64,000 nucleotides of DNA from Fibrobacterota bacterium (GTDB lineage Bacteria; Fibrobacterota; Fibrobacteria; UBA11236). Shown here piece after piece: positions 50,798-60,900 of this stretch (positions are counted from its first letter, which is position 1; every line of letters begins with the position of its first letter). The notes below the pieces were generated by a model. The model was given only the letters and a program-made list of their open reading frames with translations. It was not told the DNA's origin and searched no databases. The DNA lies in contig JAEKLQ010000032.1 of assembly GCA_019509785.1 (NCBI GenBank), positions 96,654 through 160,653 of the forward strand, read 5' to 3'. A program made the position numbers and the translations under genes.

Positions 50798-51595
50798 ATG
50801 GACATGGCGGAAAGCGAAGGTATGCCGGGGGAATTGGACGGAGCGGAGGGCACCGCCGAGGCCACCGCTGCGCCCGATCCTTCCCCTGCGGAACGGCTTG
50901 CCCAGGCGCTGGCCGCGGCCAGCCTACCCGCTTGGCGCAAAGCCTATCTCGCCAACCTGATCGCTTCGGGCCAACGATTCGCCGAAAGCGGAAATGCGCG
51001 CGGCGCCGGCTATTGCTTCGACAAGGTCGAAGAAGCCCTGCGCGGCTTGTCCGCCGCGGCTGCGCCGGGAGGGCCTTCTGCTTCCTCTTCGCAAACTCCG
51101 CCCCGCCCTTCCGGGCCGCCGCCCCGGTCCTCAGACGGCATGCGCTCTCGCTGGCGCGAGGATCGGCTGGGGCATGCCGAAAAGGTTCTGCGCACCCATG
51201 GCGCGCGCCTTTCGCCCCTCGAGAAGCAATCATACCGGGAACGATTGGACAAGTTGCGGCAGGAGGCGGGGCAGCCTTCGCAAGCGGGCAAATCCGATGC
51301 CGGCCTGCTCGATCTGCGCCGGCGGCTTTATCAGCGCGTGCTCAAGGCCCAGAAGATTTCGCTCGTACTCAAGCGGGCCCCCGCGGCCGCCCGTCCCTCC
51401 CCGCGGCTGCGCCCCTCGGCCACCGCCGCGGCCTGGCAACCGGTCACCGGGCCTTATAACGATCAGTCCAATCTCGAGGAGTTGCTTTCCGTGATCGGAG
51501 GAGCCGATCCCGCCTGGGTCGAGGAATTCCTCGAACTGTACGGCGGGCTGATCAATTTGAATGCGCTCTTGAATCCGGCGGCCTCGAGGCAATGA
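50798..51595 (+). CDS. Uncharacterised protein with Pro-rich linker
   Basis: The 265-aa product starts at ATG 50798, 2 nt after the preceding stop (ATG 50804 is also possible). An acidic N-terminus precedes a helical segment (SLPAWRKAYLANLIASGQRFAESGNARGAGYCFDKVEEALRGL), a Ser/Pro-rich linker, a second helical segment (HAEKVLRTHGARLSPLEKQSYRERLDKLRQEAG) and a C-terminal block ending GADPAWVEEFLELYGGLINLNALLNP. No family is recognised. It is the last gene of the run that includes the coiled-coil membrane protein and ends at a strong terminator. Confidence 0.65.
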   Translation: MDMAESEGMPGELDGAEGTAEATAAPDPSPAERLAQALAAASLPAWRKAYLANLIASGQRFAESGNARGAGYCFDKVEEALRGLSAAAAPGGPSASSSQTPPRPSGPPPRSSDGMRSRWREDRLGHAEKVLRTHGARLSPLEKQSYRERLDKLRQEAGQPSQAGKSDAGLLDLRRRLYQRVLKAQKISLVLKRAPAAARPSPRLRPSATAAAWQPVTGPYNDQSNLEELLSVIGGADPAWVEEFLELYGGLINLNALLNPAASRQ

Positions 51596-51598
51596 AAA

Positions 51599-51621
51599 AG
51601 GCCCGGTCGTCGACCGGGCCT
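51599..51621. terminator. Intrinsic terminator between convergent genes
   Basis: A 9- to 11-bp GC-rich stem (AGGCCCGGT / ACCGGGCCT, loop CGTCG) follows the stop codon after an A-rich stretch. It also faces the end of the KaiC-like gene on the other strand. Confidence 0.75.
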
Positions 51622-51659
51622 CGTTCTTCATCCCAACTACCGTATGGCCCTGAGGGCCG

Positions 51660-52415
51660 TTATTTCTTGGCGGTCCGCGCCTGGATGCCGGTGCCCAGGA
51701 AAATCCCCGAAACGCCCGTGAACTTGTCGCCCACCTTCAATCCGCCATGATCGATGACGTATTCGCGGATGTCCTTGTCATGATCGCTGCCGCGCATCTT
51801 CAGCACCATCAGGCAACGCTTGATCTCCGATTCCATTTCCAGGTAACGGAGGAGGATGTAGGTATCCACGATGAAGGGGATCTTGTTGGTGGAAACGTCC
51901 CACTTCCCCAGCACGTTGGCGTTCTCTTTCAGGAAGATGGCGGTCATGCCCTCGCGCTTCACGCCGTTCACGATGTCCGATTCGATGGTGCGTAGCTGCC
52001 CGATATCCTGGGACATCTTTTCGAAGTGGGTGATGGAATCCAGCACGATGCGCTTGGTATCGTGCTCGGCCAGGATCTTGGCGATCTTCCCCTCGGGGTC
52101 GTCCAGCTCGTCCAGGAAATTCTCCGGGGTGGTGAAGACCACGTGGATCTTGTTCTCTTCCTGCAGCTTGCGCAGGTCCCAGCCCAGTTCCTGGGCGCAA
52201 TCGTAGTACTGCTCGGGGAATTGCTCGAAGGTGAAGATGAGGCCGTGCTGGCCCTCCTTCACGCCCTGCATGATGAATTGCAACGCCAGGGTGGTCTTGC
52301 CCGTGCCCGCCGATCCCTCGACGAGGGTGGCCGAACCTTCCAGCAGGCCGCCCCGCAGGATCTGATCGAGGCCCTCGCAACCGGTCTTGACGCGTTTGGT
52401 GGGGGAGACGTTCAA
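51660..52415 (-). CDS. Single-domain KaiC/RecA-like ATPase
   Basis: The 251-aa product starts at TTG 52415 with an AAGGAAGG-type ribosome-binding site upstream. It has the KaiC opening TGCEGLDQILRGGLLEGSATLVEGSAGTGKTT (Walker A 34-42), FTFEQFPEQYY, the Walker B-like KRIVLDSITHF, and the closing VLKMRGSDHDKDIREYVIDHGGLKVG typical of KaiC-family ATPases. Only one KaiC domain is present, unlike the double-domain circadian KaiC. No kaiA or kaiB lies nearby, and the partner and role are unknown. Signalling or regulatory ATPase activity is inferred. Confidence 0.85.
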   Translation of the reverse strand: MNVSPTKRVKTGCEGLDQILRGGLLEGSATLVEGSAGTGKTTLALQFIMQGVKEGQHGLIFTFEQFPEQYYDCAQELGWDLRKLQEENKIHVVFTTPENFLDELDDPEGKIAKILAEHDTKRIVLDSITHFEKMSQDIGQLRTIESDIVNGVKREGMTAIFLKENANVLGKWDVSTNKIPFIVDTYILLRYLEMESEIKRCLMVLKMRGSDHDKDIREYVIDHGGLKVGDKFTGVSGIFLGTGIQARTAKK

Positions 52416-52472
52416 CCTGGCCTTCCTTTCCCGAGGAGACCTTAGGGTCTCCCGGCATCCGAGAAAATAGTA

Positions 52473-53441
52473 TTAAACCATATAGGCGAACGCCATTTCA
52501 ACCTCGAAGCGGTGGGCATAGCGCCCCTTCTTCAGGTCCATCTCGAAGCGGGCCAGGTAGGTCAGCAGCTTCTTCCAGGTTTCCGCCTTACGCGTGCGGG
52601 CCTGATCCAGATAGCGCTCTTTCTGGACAATGAAGGGCGGACGCTTGATCACCGGCAGGATATCCGTCTCCCGGGCCCCTTGGTCCAGCAGGGTTCGGAT
52701 GCGCAGCAGGGTGAGGAAATGCGAAAAGAGCATTTGCGCCACCACGAAGGGCGCGTCCTTGAACTCGTTCTCGAGCAGGTTGCGCAAAGACGGCAACATG
52801 TCCGCCTTCTTGCGCAGGCCCATCGCCTTCTGGAATTCGAAGATGCTCGCCACCTTGGTGGGGCTCACCAGATCGTGGATGTCCGCGGCGGAGATGGGCT
52901 GGCCCTTGGGTAGGAAGGTGTCCAGCTTATCCAGTTCATGGTCCAGTTCGGAAAGGCTTCTGCCCACGATATCGAGCAAGAGCTGGGCGTCGCCCTGGGT
53001 CATGCGGCGGTTGTACTTTTCCTTCGCGCGCGCCGTCAGCCAACGGGGGATTTCGTTCTCGTAGGGCAGCTTGCATTCGGTCAGGGCCCCGGCGGCCTTC
53101 AAGGCCTTGGTCAAGGCCGAGCGACCGTCCAGCTTTTCCGCCGAAAGGAATACCGCCACGTTGGGGTTGTCGCTGCGCAGGACCGGTTCCAGATGCTCGC
53201 GATGCGAGGCGTGGATCTTGTCCCAGTTCTTGATCAGGATGGCTTTGCGCGGCGAGAAGAGATCCTGGGTCTGGAAGGACTCGGCCACCTGCTCCCAGCG
53301 CAGGTCGTCGCCGAACCAGACTTCGCGCGCGCAACCTTCGCTCCCGCCGGATTCCGCCTGCCAGGCGGCCACCGCGGCATCGAGCGCTTCGTGCTTACGC
53401 AGTTCGTCGTCGCCGACGAAGGCGGAAAGGCGCGGTCTCAT
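52473..53441 (-). CDS. holA: DNA polymerase III delta subunit HolA
   Basis: The delta subunit opens the beta clamp during replication. The 322-aa product fits the family length and carries the HolA layout: an N-terminal ATPase-like region with no working Walker A (AFVGDDELRKHEALDAAVAAW), FSPRKAILIKNWDKI, LDGRSALTKALKAAGALTEC, DAQLLLDIVGRSLSELDHELDKL and the C-terminal MLFSHFLTLLRIRTLL collar. The motifs agree with HolA rather than HolB. It lies between the KaiC-like gene and greA, all leftward, separated by short gaps. Confidence 0.88.
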   Translation of the reverse strand: MRPRLSAFVGDDELRKHEALDAAVAAWQAESGGSEGCAREVWFGDDLRWEQVAESFQTQDLFSPRKAILIKNWDKIHASHREHLEPVLRSDNPNVAVFLSAEKLDGRSALTKALKAAGALTECKLPYENEIPRWLTARAKEKYNRRMTQGDAQLLLDIVGRSLSELDHELDKLDTFLPKGQPISAADIHDLVSPTKVASIFEFQKAMGLRKKADMLPSLRNLLENEFKDAPFVVAQMLFSHFLTLLRIRTLLDQGARETDILPVIKRPPFIVQKERYLDQARTRKAETWKKLLTYLARFEMDLKKGRYAHRFEVEMAFAYMV

Positions 53442-53469
53442 AGCTGGGGACGAGTGTCGCCGCGCCCGT

Positions 53470-53943
53470 TCACTTGTAGTTGAGGATTTCCAGGCGCAAG
53501 GTTCCCTTGGGGATCTGCACTTCCACCACGTCCCCGGGCTTCTTGCCCAACAGGCTTTTGCCGATGGGGGAAACCGAAGAGATTTTCCCCGACACCACGT
53601 CCACGTCTTCCGGACCCACCAAGGTGTATTCCAACACGTTATTGTTCCCGAGGTTCTTCACCGACACGATGGCGCCGAACACGATGAACTCCGAGCCTTC
53701 GGCGCTGGCGACCATGATCTCCGCCCGATTGATCTTGTCCTCGAGCTCGTTGATCTTGGCCTCCAGCTGGCCCTGCTTTTCCTTGGCGGCATGGTATTCG
53801 GCATTCTCGGAAAGGTCCCCCTGGGCGCGGGCGGCGGCGATCTCGGCGATGATGGCTGGGCGTTCCACCTTCTTCAGAACGTCAAGCTCCTGGGCCAGGC
53901 GATCGTACGCCTGCTGTGTCATCGGTATCCGGTTATTGTGCAT
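53470..53943 (-). CDS. greA: Transcription elongation factor GreA
   Basis: GreA inserts its coiled coil into the RNA polymerase secondary channel and promotes cleavage of backtracked transcripts. The 157-aa length is standard. The conserved coiled-coil sequence GDLSENAEYHAAKEKQ, with its acidic tip residues, is intact, followed by the FKBP-like C-terminal domain ending SPIGKSLLGKKPGDVVEVQIPKGTLRLEI. GGAG 5 nt upstream of the ATG supports the start. It is transcribed leftward with holA. Confidence 0.97.
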   Translation of the reverse strand: MHNNRIPMTQQAYDRLAQELDVLKKVERPAIIAEIAAARAQGDLSENAEYHAAKEKQGQLEAKINELEDKINRAEIMVASAEGSEFIVFGAIVSVKNLGNNNVLEYTLVGPEDVDVVSGKISSVSPIGKSLLGKKPGDVVEVQIPKGTLRLEILNYK

Positions 53944-54111
53944 ATCGTCTCCAGGGATTCCCCAAGCCAGGAAGGCTTTGGCCGTTAGGGCCGCCTTCTC
54001 CGCATCGGGGCCTTCCAGTTAGGAAGCCCCGGCAATGTGCGGGAAAGAAATAGTCCTCAAACGAAGATCGCGAAGGATAAAACTTCACGCATGGCCTGTT
54101 CAGCCAACCAC

Positions 54112-54128
54112 TCGAATAAATAGCAAAT
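54112..54128. promoter_or_regulatory. Weak ARG-box-like sequence upstream of argJ
   Basis: TCGAATAAATAGCAAA in an AT-rich patch 55 bp before the argJ start resembles one half-site of ArgR operators (TGAATAAATATTCA type). The match is poor at the second half and the proposal is tentative. Confidence 0.25.
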
Positions 54129-54182
54129 TATCCGTTTCTGGGCTGGAATTCTAATTACTTTGCAAACATTTTGCGGGTTTTT

Positions 54183-55370
54183 ATGCATAATGTCACCTTT
54201 CCCGGCGGATTTTCGGCTTGGGGCCTTAGCTGCGGGATCAAGAAGAATGGTAAGCCGGATCTCGGGGTTTTGGTGTCGGAGCCTTCTGCCCAGGCCTTCG
54301 CTGCTTTCACCCGGAACGCCGTCAAAGCGGCCCCGGTCCTCTATGATCAAAAGGTCTCCGATGCGGGCGCCAAGGTCTCCCATGTGCTGGTGAACAGCGG
54401 CAATGCCAACGCGTGTACGGGCGAACGCGGCTACGCCGACGTGGAAGCCGAAGTAGCGGCCTTGCGCGAAGCGGCCGGGCCAGCCGGCGCGGTGATGGTG
54501 TCCTCCACCGGCGTTATCGGCGAGTACCTGCCGATGGAAAAGGTGAGGTCCGGCATCGCGCGCCTGTTCGCGCCGGGGGCGAAATCCTCGGCCTCGCCTT
54601 TCGTGCACGCCATCATGACGACGGACACCTTCGAGAAGCGCGCCGAACGCATGTTGTCGTTGGACGGCCGCGAAGTGCGGCTGGGCGGGGTCGCCAAGGG
54701 CGCCGGGATGATCCGCCCGAACATGGCCACCATGCTGGCTTATCTCACCACCGACATCGGCCTGGAAGCCGATTACCGTGACGCCTTCCTCGCCAGCGTG
54801 GAACGATCTTTCAATTCCATCTCCGTCGACGGCGACATGAGCACGAACGATACCTGCCTGCTGCTGGCGAACGGGGCTTCGGGCGTCCGCTATGCGGCCC
54901 TGTCGCCGGAAGGCCGCCGCGCCTTCGACTTAGGCCTACGCGAATTGATGGAGGACCTCGCCCGCCAGATTATCCGCGATGGGGAAGGGGCCACCAAACT
55001 GGTGACCATCGACGCCGTGGGCGCCCGTTCGGATGCGGACGCCAAGAAGGTATGCCAGGCCATCGCCAACTCGCCCCTGGTGAAGACGGCCTTCTTCGGC
55101 GGCGACGCCAACTGGGGCCGGGTGTTGGCGGCCGCGGGCTATTCGGGAGCCGATCTGATCCCCGAAAAAACCAATTTGGAATTTTGCGGTGTAAAGGTTC
55201 TCGAGAACGGCGGCCGCGCGGAATACGTCGAAGCCGAGGTAGCCGGGCGTATGAAGGAGAAGGACGTTTCCGTGCGCATCGATTTGGGCCTGGGCCAGGG
55301 CGCCTGGCGCTACTGGACTTGCGATTTCAGCTACGACTACGTGAAGATCAACGCGGATTACCGGACCTGA
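54183..55370 (+). CDS. argJ: Bifunctional ornithine acetyltransferase / N-acetylglutamate synthase
   Basis: ArgJ recycles or creates the acetyl group of the arginine pathway by transferring it from N-acetylornithine to glutamate. The 395-aa product (ATG 54183) shows GIKKNGKPDLGVLVSE, LVNSGNANACTG, VSSTGVIGEYLPMEKV and the self-cleavage motif KGAGMIRPNMATML, where Ala182/Thr183 is the split and Thr183 the nucleophile. DGDMSTNDTCLLLANG and GDANWGRVLAAAGYSG follow. TTG 54171 is an alternative start but the family begins near HNVTFPGGF. Whether both activities are present cannot be read from sequence. Confidence 0.94.
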   Translation: MHNVTFPGGFSAWGLSCGIKKNGKPDLGVLVSEPSAQAFAAFTRNAVKAAPVLYDQKVSDAGAKVSHVLVNSGNANACTGERGYADVEAEVAALREAAGPAGAVMVSSTGVIGEYLPMEKVRSGIARLFAPGAKSSASPFVHAIMTTDTFEKRAERMLSLDGREVRLGGVAKGAGMIRPNMATMLAYLTTDIGLEADYRDAFLASVERSFNSISVDGDMSTNDTCLLLANGASGVRYAALSPEGRRAFDLGLRELMEDLARQIIRDGEGATKLVTIDAVGARSDADAKKVCQAIANSPLVKTAFFGGDANWGRVLAAAGYSGADLIPEKTNLEFCGVKVLENGGRAEYVEAEVAGRMKEKDVSVRIDLGLGQGAWRYWTCDFSYDYVKINADYRT

Positions 55371-55447
55371 TTCCGCGGCGGGAGCGGAACCGCGCCTCTT
55401 CTCCCGGATTTGCTAACTTTTCGGACCGATAAAGCGCAGGGAGCCGC

Positions 55448-56695
55448 ATGCAAAAGCATTTAAAGGACGTCGACCCCGAGATTTCCGCCATCATCGCGAA
55501 GGAAACGCGGAGGCAGGAAGAGGGATTGGAATTGATCGCTTCGGAAAATTCCGCCAGCGTGGCCGTGATGGAGGCCTCGGGCTCGACCTTGACCAACAAG
55601 TATTCGGAAGGGTACATCGGCAAGCGTTATTACGGCGGCAACGAGGTGATCGACGAGATGGAGACCCTCGCCATCGCCCGCGCCAAGCAACTCTTCGGCT
55701 GCGAGCACGTGAACGTCCAGCCGCTCTCCGGATCCCCCGCCAACCTCGCGGTCTACATGGCCCTGGTCAAGCCCGGCGACAAGGTGCTGGGGCTCAAGCT
55801 GGATCACGGCGGGCACTTGTCACATGGCCATCCGGTCAACTTCTCCGGCCGCAACTACACCTTCGCGCAATACGAGGTCGACGAGAAGACCCACCGCATC
55901 GACATGAACAAGGTGCGGGAGATCGCCCTGCGCGAGCGCCCGAAGATGATCATCGCCGGCTTCTCCGCGTACTCCCGCGACATCGATTGGAAGGCTTTCA
56001 AGTCCATCGCCGACGAAGTCGGCGCTTCGACCTTCGCCGATATCGCCCATGTCGCCGGCCTTATCGCCGGCAAGGCGCTGGAAAGCCCGGTTCCGTTCTT
56101 CGACGTCGTCACCACCACCACCCACAAGACCCTGCGCGGGCCCCGCGGCGCCATCATCATGTGCAAGGAAAGCTTCGCCAAGGAAATCGACCGCACCGTT
56201 TTCCCCGGCATCCAGGGCGGCCCCCACGACAACATCAATGCCGCCAAGGCGGTCTGCTTCAAGGAAGCCCTGCAGCCGTCCTTCCAGGATTACGCCCGGC
56301 AGACCATCAAGAACGCCCAGGCGATGGCGGGCGAGTTGATGAAGCGCGGTTACAAGATCCTGACGGACGGCACCGACAACCATCTGATGGTCGTGGATCT
56401 GCGCAGCAAGAACCTGACCGGCAAGGTGGCCGAAATCGCCCTGGAGAAGGTGGGCATTTCCTGTAGCCGCAGCACCATCCCTTTCGACACGCGCAAGGCG
56501 ATGGATCCTTCCGGCATCCGCCTGGGATCGCCCGCCTTCACCACGCGCGGCATGGGCTTGTCCGAGGCCGTGCAGATCGCCGCCTTGGTGGACGAGGCCA
56601 TCATGAATGCCGCCAACGACGGCAAACTGGCTTCGATCGGCGGGGCGGTAAAAGAGCTGTGCCGGAAATTCCCCCTGTACGGAGGCATCGCTTAA
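55448..56695 (+). CDS. glyA: Serine hydroxymethyltransferase
   Basis: This PLP enzyme interconverts serine and glycine, supplying one-carbon units to tetrahydrofolate. The 415-aa product has the family length and motifs: ELIASENSASVAVMEA, TNKYSEGYIGKRYYGGNEVIDE, ANLAVYMALVKPGD, FADIAHVAGLIAGK and the PLP lysine Lys227 in VVTTTTHKTLRGPRG. AGGGAG 5 nt upstream of the ATG and an extended -10-like TGCTAACTT at 55410-55418 mark its start and promoter. dus follows 3 nt after its stop. Confidence 0.97.
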   Translation: MQKHLKDVDPEISAIIAKETRRQEEGLELIASENSASVAVMEASGSTLTNKYSEGYIGKRYYGGNEVIDEMETLAIARAKQLFGCEHVNVQPLSGSPANLAVYMALVKPGDKVLGLKLDHGGHLSHGHPVNFSGRNYTFAQYEVDEKTHRIDMNKVREIALRERPKMIIAGFSAYSRDIDWKAFKSIADEVGASTFADIAHVAGLIAGKALESPVPFFDVVTTTTHKTLRGPRGAIIMCKESFAKEIDRTVFPGIQGGPHDNINAAKAVCFKEALQPSFQDYARQTIKNAQAMAGELMKRGYKILTDGTDNHLMVVDLRSKNLTGKVAEIALEKVGISCSRSTIPFDTRKAMDPSGIRLGSPAFTTRGMGLSEAVQIAALVDEAIMNAANDGKLASIGGAVKELCRKFPLYGGIA

Positions 56696-56698
56696 CGC

Positions 56699-57865
56699 GT
56701 GTTCGGGCCCCTCGCCATGATCGCGGCCGATCCTTCGGTTAACTTGCGCGTTACTCCCCCTGCCCATCCCTTGCTGGAACGGGCCGCGCGGGTCATCCGC
56801 GAATACCGGGTGGACGGCAAACGCATTTTCCCCAACGCCTACCTGGCCCCCATGTCCGGGGTCACCGACCTGCCTTTCCGCCGGCTCATCTCCCGCCTTT
56901 CCGGCGGCCGCACGGGTCTGCTCGTCTCCGAGTTCATCACGGTGGAAGGGCTGACCCGCCTCAATCCCCGCATCTGCCGGCAAATGGCATTCATGCCCGA
57001 GGAACGGCCGTTCACCGTCCAGATCTACGGGGCCGAGCCGGATCGCATGGCCTGGGGCGCCGCCATGGTCGAAGAGGCCGGCGCCGATTTCGTCGAGATC
57101 AACTGCGGTTGCCCCGCCCCGAAAATCGTCAGCAAGGGCGGGGGATCGGGATTGCTGCGGGACCTCGGCAACCTGAAAGCGATCTTGTCCCAGGTTAAGC
57201 AGGCCGTGAAGATCCCCGTGACCGTGAAGGTGCGGGTGGGCTGGGCCGAAGATCAGATCAACCTGCTGGAAACCCAGAAGGTGGTGGAAGGCGAAGGCGC
57301 CGCCGCCCTGGTCATCCACGGACGCACCCGGCAGCAAGGCTATAAGGGGCTGGCCAACTGGGACCTGATCGCCCTGGCCAAGTCTCAGGCGAAGATCCCC
57401 GTCATCGGCAACGGCGATATCCTGCGCGTCGAGGACGTCATCGATAAGCTGGAGCGCTACGGGGTGGACGGCGTAGCGGTCGGCCGCGGAGCCATGCACA
57501 ATCCCTGGCTCTTCGGCCAAATCGCCGATCTCTACGAGGGGAAGGTACCGCAAGAGCCCACCTTGGATGAGCATAAGGCCCTGTTCGCCGAATACCTGCA
57601 ACTGCTCCGCGAAGAGTTGGATATAGAGGGGCGGGTGCTCGGGAAACTCAAGCAAATGGCCGCGCGCGTGCTCAAGTGCCTTCCCAACGCGAAGGGCGGC
57701 CGTACCGACGTATTGCGATCGCAAACGTTGAACGAGTTCTTCGACAATTTGCACAAGCTGTTGGAGTCGATCGAGGATTACCGCGGTCGCGCCCTCGAGT
57801 CCGTGCGCGAGCTGAACGGGAAAGAAGCCACCGAAGTGGAGTTCGGCCGCGATTACCGGAACTGA
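56699..57865 (+). CDS. dus: tRNA-dihydrouridine synthase (DusB-like)
   Basis: This FMN enzyme reduces uridines in tRNA to dihydrouridine. The 388-aa product contains LAPMSGVTDLPFRRLISRL, the active-site EINCGCPAPKIVSKGGGSGLLRD (catalytic Cys probably 138), VKVRVGW, VIHGRTRQQGYKG and IGNGDILRVED. The C-terminal helical part is conserved in bacterial Dus enzymes. The start is uncertain: GTG 56699, only 3 nt after the glyA stop, has GGAGG 13 nt upstream; ATG 56717 is an alternative. It is presumably co-transcribed with glyA. Confidence 0.9.
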   Translation: MFGPLAMIAADPSVNLRVTPPAHPLLERAARVIREYRVDGKRIFPNAYLAPMSGVTDLPFRRLISRLSGGRTGLLVSEFITVEGLTRLNPRICRQMAFMPEERPFTVQIYGAEPDRMAWGAAMVEEAGADFVEINCGCPAPKIVSKGGGSGLLRDLGNLKAILSQVKQAVKIPVTVKVRVGWAEDQINLLETQKVVEGEGAAALVIHGRTRQQGYKGLANWDLIALAKSQAKIPVIGNGDILRVEDVIDKLERYGVDGVAVGRGAMHNPWLFGQIADLYEGKVPQEPTLDEHKALFAEYLQLLREELDIEGRVLGKLKQMAARVLKCLPNAKGGRTDVLRSQTLNEFFDNLHKLLESIEDYRGRALESVRELNGKEATEVEFGRDYRN

Positions 57866-57950
57866 CTGAAGCGGCTAATGGGTCCGTCCCGGTGCCGGGG
57901 TTGAGGTGGCCCCTGAACGGATTCACTCTGGTCGCGGCTCCCTTGGCCGG

Positions 57951-60900
57951 CTAACGCAGGTTCGGAAGCATCCTGACTTGCCGCCGTCCTTGGAATTCCA
58001 CCTCTGCATAAACGATTCCCGCCTGGCGTGGCTGATAGAGCCTGGCCGCTTCCCGGCTCGTCTCCCATTCCCACTCCAGCCGCCCATCGATTCCATAGAG
58101 CCGGATGGCAGCCCCCGCGGGCAGCCGGAAAAGCCAGGCTCCCCCTCTCGGCAGGATGGACCAGGCCCCGCGCGGCGCTTCCGCCGATCGCACGGTCGAA
58201 ACCGAATCCCCCGAAGTACCGAGCAGAACGAGGTTGTCGATCTTATAACGGGCATCGCCTTCCCCGTTGGCCCGGAAGAGCAGACCGTTGATCTGGCGCG
58301 CGAGCAGCGGCCCGGTCAGCGTCCCGCCCCAACCCTGTTGCTGGAAATCGCTCCACTTGAGCCGGACGGTACGCCAGGCCGAATCGGTGGCAGGCAGATT
58401 GGTTATGTACTCGTCATAGTTCTGGACGGTGTCCGTGGGAATGAGGAGGGTGAAGCTCCCCTTGTTCGAATGCCAGCTCGAATAGTCGAACTTGACGCCG
58501 ACGGAGGTAGAAACCAAATCGCTGTCCAGCGGCAGCCGGGCTTCGGTATAGACCGTGTAGCCGAGGCCGGCGGGTTGCTTCAGGACGGAAGTGGCCAAGA
58601 GGGAGCGCCCCCCGGTGTCGCGCCCGGGAAAGGTCAAGGTTAAGCTTGAGGGCGACCCGCCCGCGGCATAGGTATACCACCGGGCCTTGGAAGGCTGATC
58701 GGAAGGAAGCAGTTCATCTTCGAACAGATCGACCACTTTTGTGGGTCGCGCTTTGCCCGTGATCTGGATGGGAATGGAATCCGAACCGCCCAGGCGAAGC
58801 CAACCGCTTTCATCCGAGGACGCGGCCACCTTGGCTATGAACGCCTCTTCCGGCCCGTCCCAAGCGCCGTCGATGGCCGCGAGTTCGATGGGCATGTCGC
58901 CGAGCCGGGCCTTAGGGGCCGCGGCGTCCGGCGCCCGCAGCAGGGTTCCCGAGATTACCAAGGTGTCGCCGGACTCCAGGTTCTTGCCGTTGGCGGCCAT
59001 CTGCACCACGTGATCGCTAGCGGTGGCCGCCGCATTGCTCCGGACCACGGCCATCCCGAACGCCGGGATCGCGAGCCCGCCATCCCACGACTGCGGGAGG
59101 GGCCGCGAAGAGGGGCCCGCATTGGGCGATGCGAAGGCGGTCGAGGTGGCTCCGTTCCAGGCATATTGCCGCGAGGAGAAATCGTAGATGAATCCCCGCG
59201 CCATTGGCGTCGCGACGACGATCGAGCAGGCTACCGCCGACAGGTTATGGAAGATATAGGAGGTGTCGCGGCCGTCGGTGAGGGCATGCGCTTCCACCTG
59301 GCTTCCGCCCGCGACGGTAACGGCCATGGGCTGGGCGGAATCGATGGCCCAGGCCTTGGAGATCATCCAGTTGCCCCAATAGGGGGCGTTGGGGGCGAGC
59401 TCGATGGAGGAGGCCGCATTGGAGCTGGGCGGGACGAAAAGGGCCAGGGTACCATAGGTGCTACCCGTACTGCCGTCGGGATTGCCTCCGGTGGCGCCAT
59501 AGGATTCCCAGTCGATGGACATGGCGTTGCCTCCGAACTTGTCCGCCAACTGTGCAAGCATGAGGGACATGCCGGTGGCATTCTCGGGGCGCATGGTCAG
59601 GTCCATGGATTGCACCGAAGCGTTGAATTCCGACAGGGAGACCAGCCGCGATCCGGGATCTTGCAGGCGTCTTTGCATCATGGCGGCAAGGGTATCGAGA
59701 TTGGATCCAAGCCGGCGCATCTGCGCCAGCATCGCCGCCGGCGACGGGTTTCCCGTCTCCCAATAGGGATAAGCGTGGAAATCGATCCCGTCCAGGTAAC
59801 GCTTACCGTCCGCGACTTCCGCCTCGCCCACGGCGCGCAAGAAGTCCTCCATCCAAGTGGTACCGTTCAATTCTGCGCTGCCCGTGGTGGCGAACTCCAT
59901 GGTCGAATTCACGGGTCCCAGGATAAGGATATCCGGATCCACCGCTTTCATGGCCTTCGCATAAGCCAGGTATTTGCGCGCGTATTGCGCGGCCGAAACC
60001 GGTCCCCCTTCTTCCCAGTTCCCGTCGATTTCGTTGCCCACCTGCCAAAGCCGGATGCCCAGCTTTTTCTTGACGTTGGCATAGCGCACCCAAGCCGCCG
60101 CCTCCTCCGCCGTGCCCGTGCCGTAGTTCACGCAGATCAGCGCCTCCGCTCCGGAAAGGCCGGCCAGATAGTCCGTGAACATTTGGAAGGTCCAATACGG
60201 CGTGCCGGAACCGCCGTAATCGGTAGAGCGGATATTGCCGGGGTGGGTGGAGAGGGCCCAGGCCTGGCTCTGCTTCGCTTGGTTTGCCACGTTCGATGTC
60301 GCCAAAACGCCTTTCGACCAGGCGCGGATCTCGCCAATCTGCACCCCGCCCGGACCGATGCCCAAGGGCCGAACTGCCAGGAAGCGTACCGAGGCCGCTC
60401 CCAAGCGCAAGATGGTGGAGCCTCCCGCGACCGCATCGGCCGCATCCCGGGTGAAGGCGGCATCGGGCGAGATGTACGGATTGTAGCCGGTGGTCGTTAC
60501 AGCCCCCGCCGCGACGCTGTCCGGACGCAACGCGCCCCATACGATTTGCACCGAGTCCAAGGCTTTGGCCGATCCAAGATCGATGGCGACCCAGGCATCG
60601 GTTCCGGCCGCGGGATCGCTCCACCAGATCGTGGAATCCACGCCGTCCGTCAGGTTGGACGGGAAGATCGATCCATAATTATTCTTGGTCGTCCCGCGAT
60701 AGCGCGTACTCGAAAGGAATCCCGGCAGCACCGAATCGGCGGATGCATGCCAGATGCCGGTGGAATCGTACGCGCCGGCTCCGTTCCAGTGATAATCGTT
60801 CGACAGGCTGCCGTTGGGGAAACGGAACAACCGGAAGCCTTGTTCCGCCAAGCCGCGTTTCATGCTGGCGTAAATGGACGGCGGCGTCCAAATGGGTAAT

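Noticed and set aside
55371..55447. Glycine or SAM riboswitch before glyA
   Set aside because: The gap is only 77 nt and has an ordinary promoter and ribosome-binding site, with no aptamer-like structure.
59010..60899. 629-aa plus-strand frame opposite the secreted hydrolase
   Set aside because: The minus strand has a signal peptide, ribosome-binding site and catalytic motifs; this frame has none.
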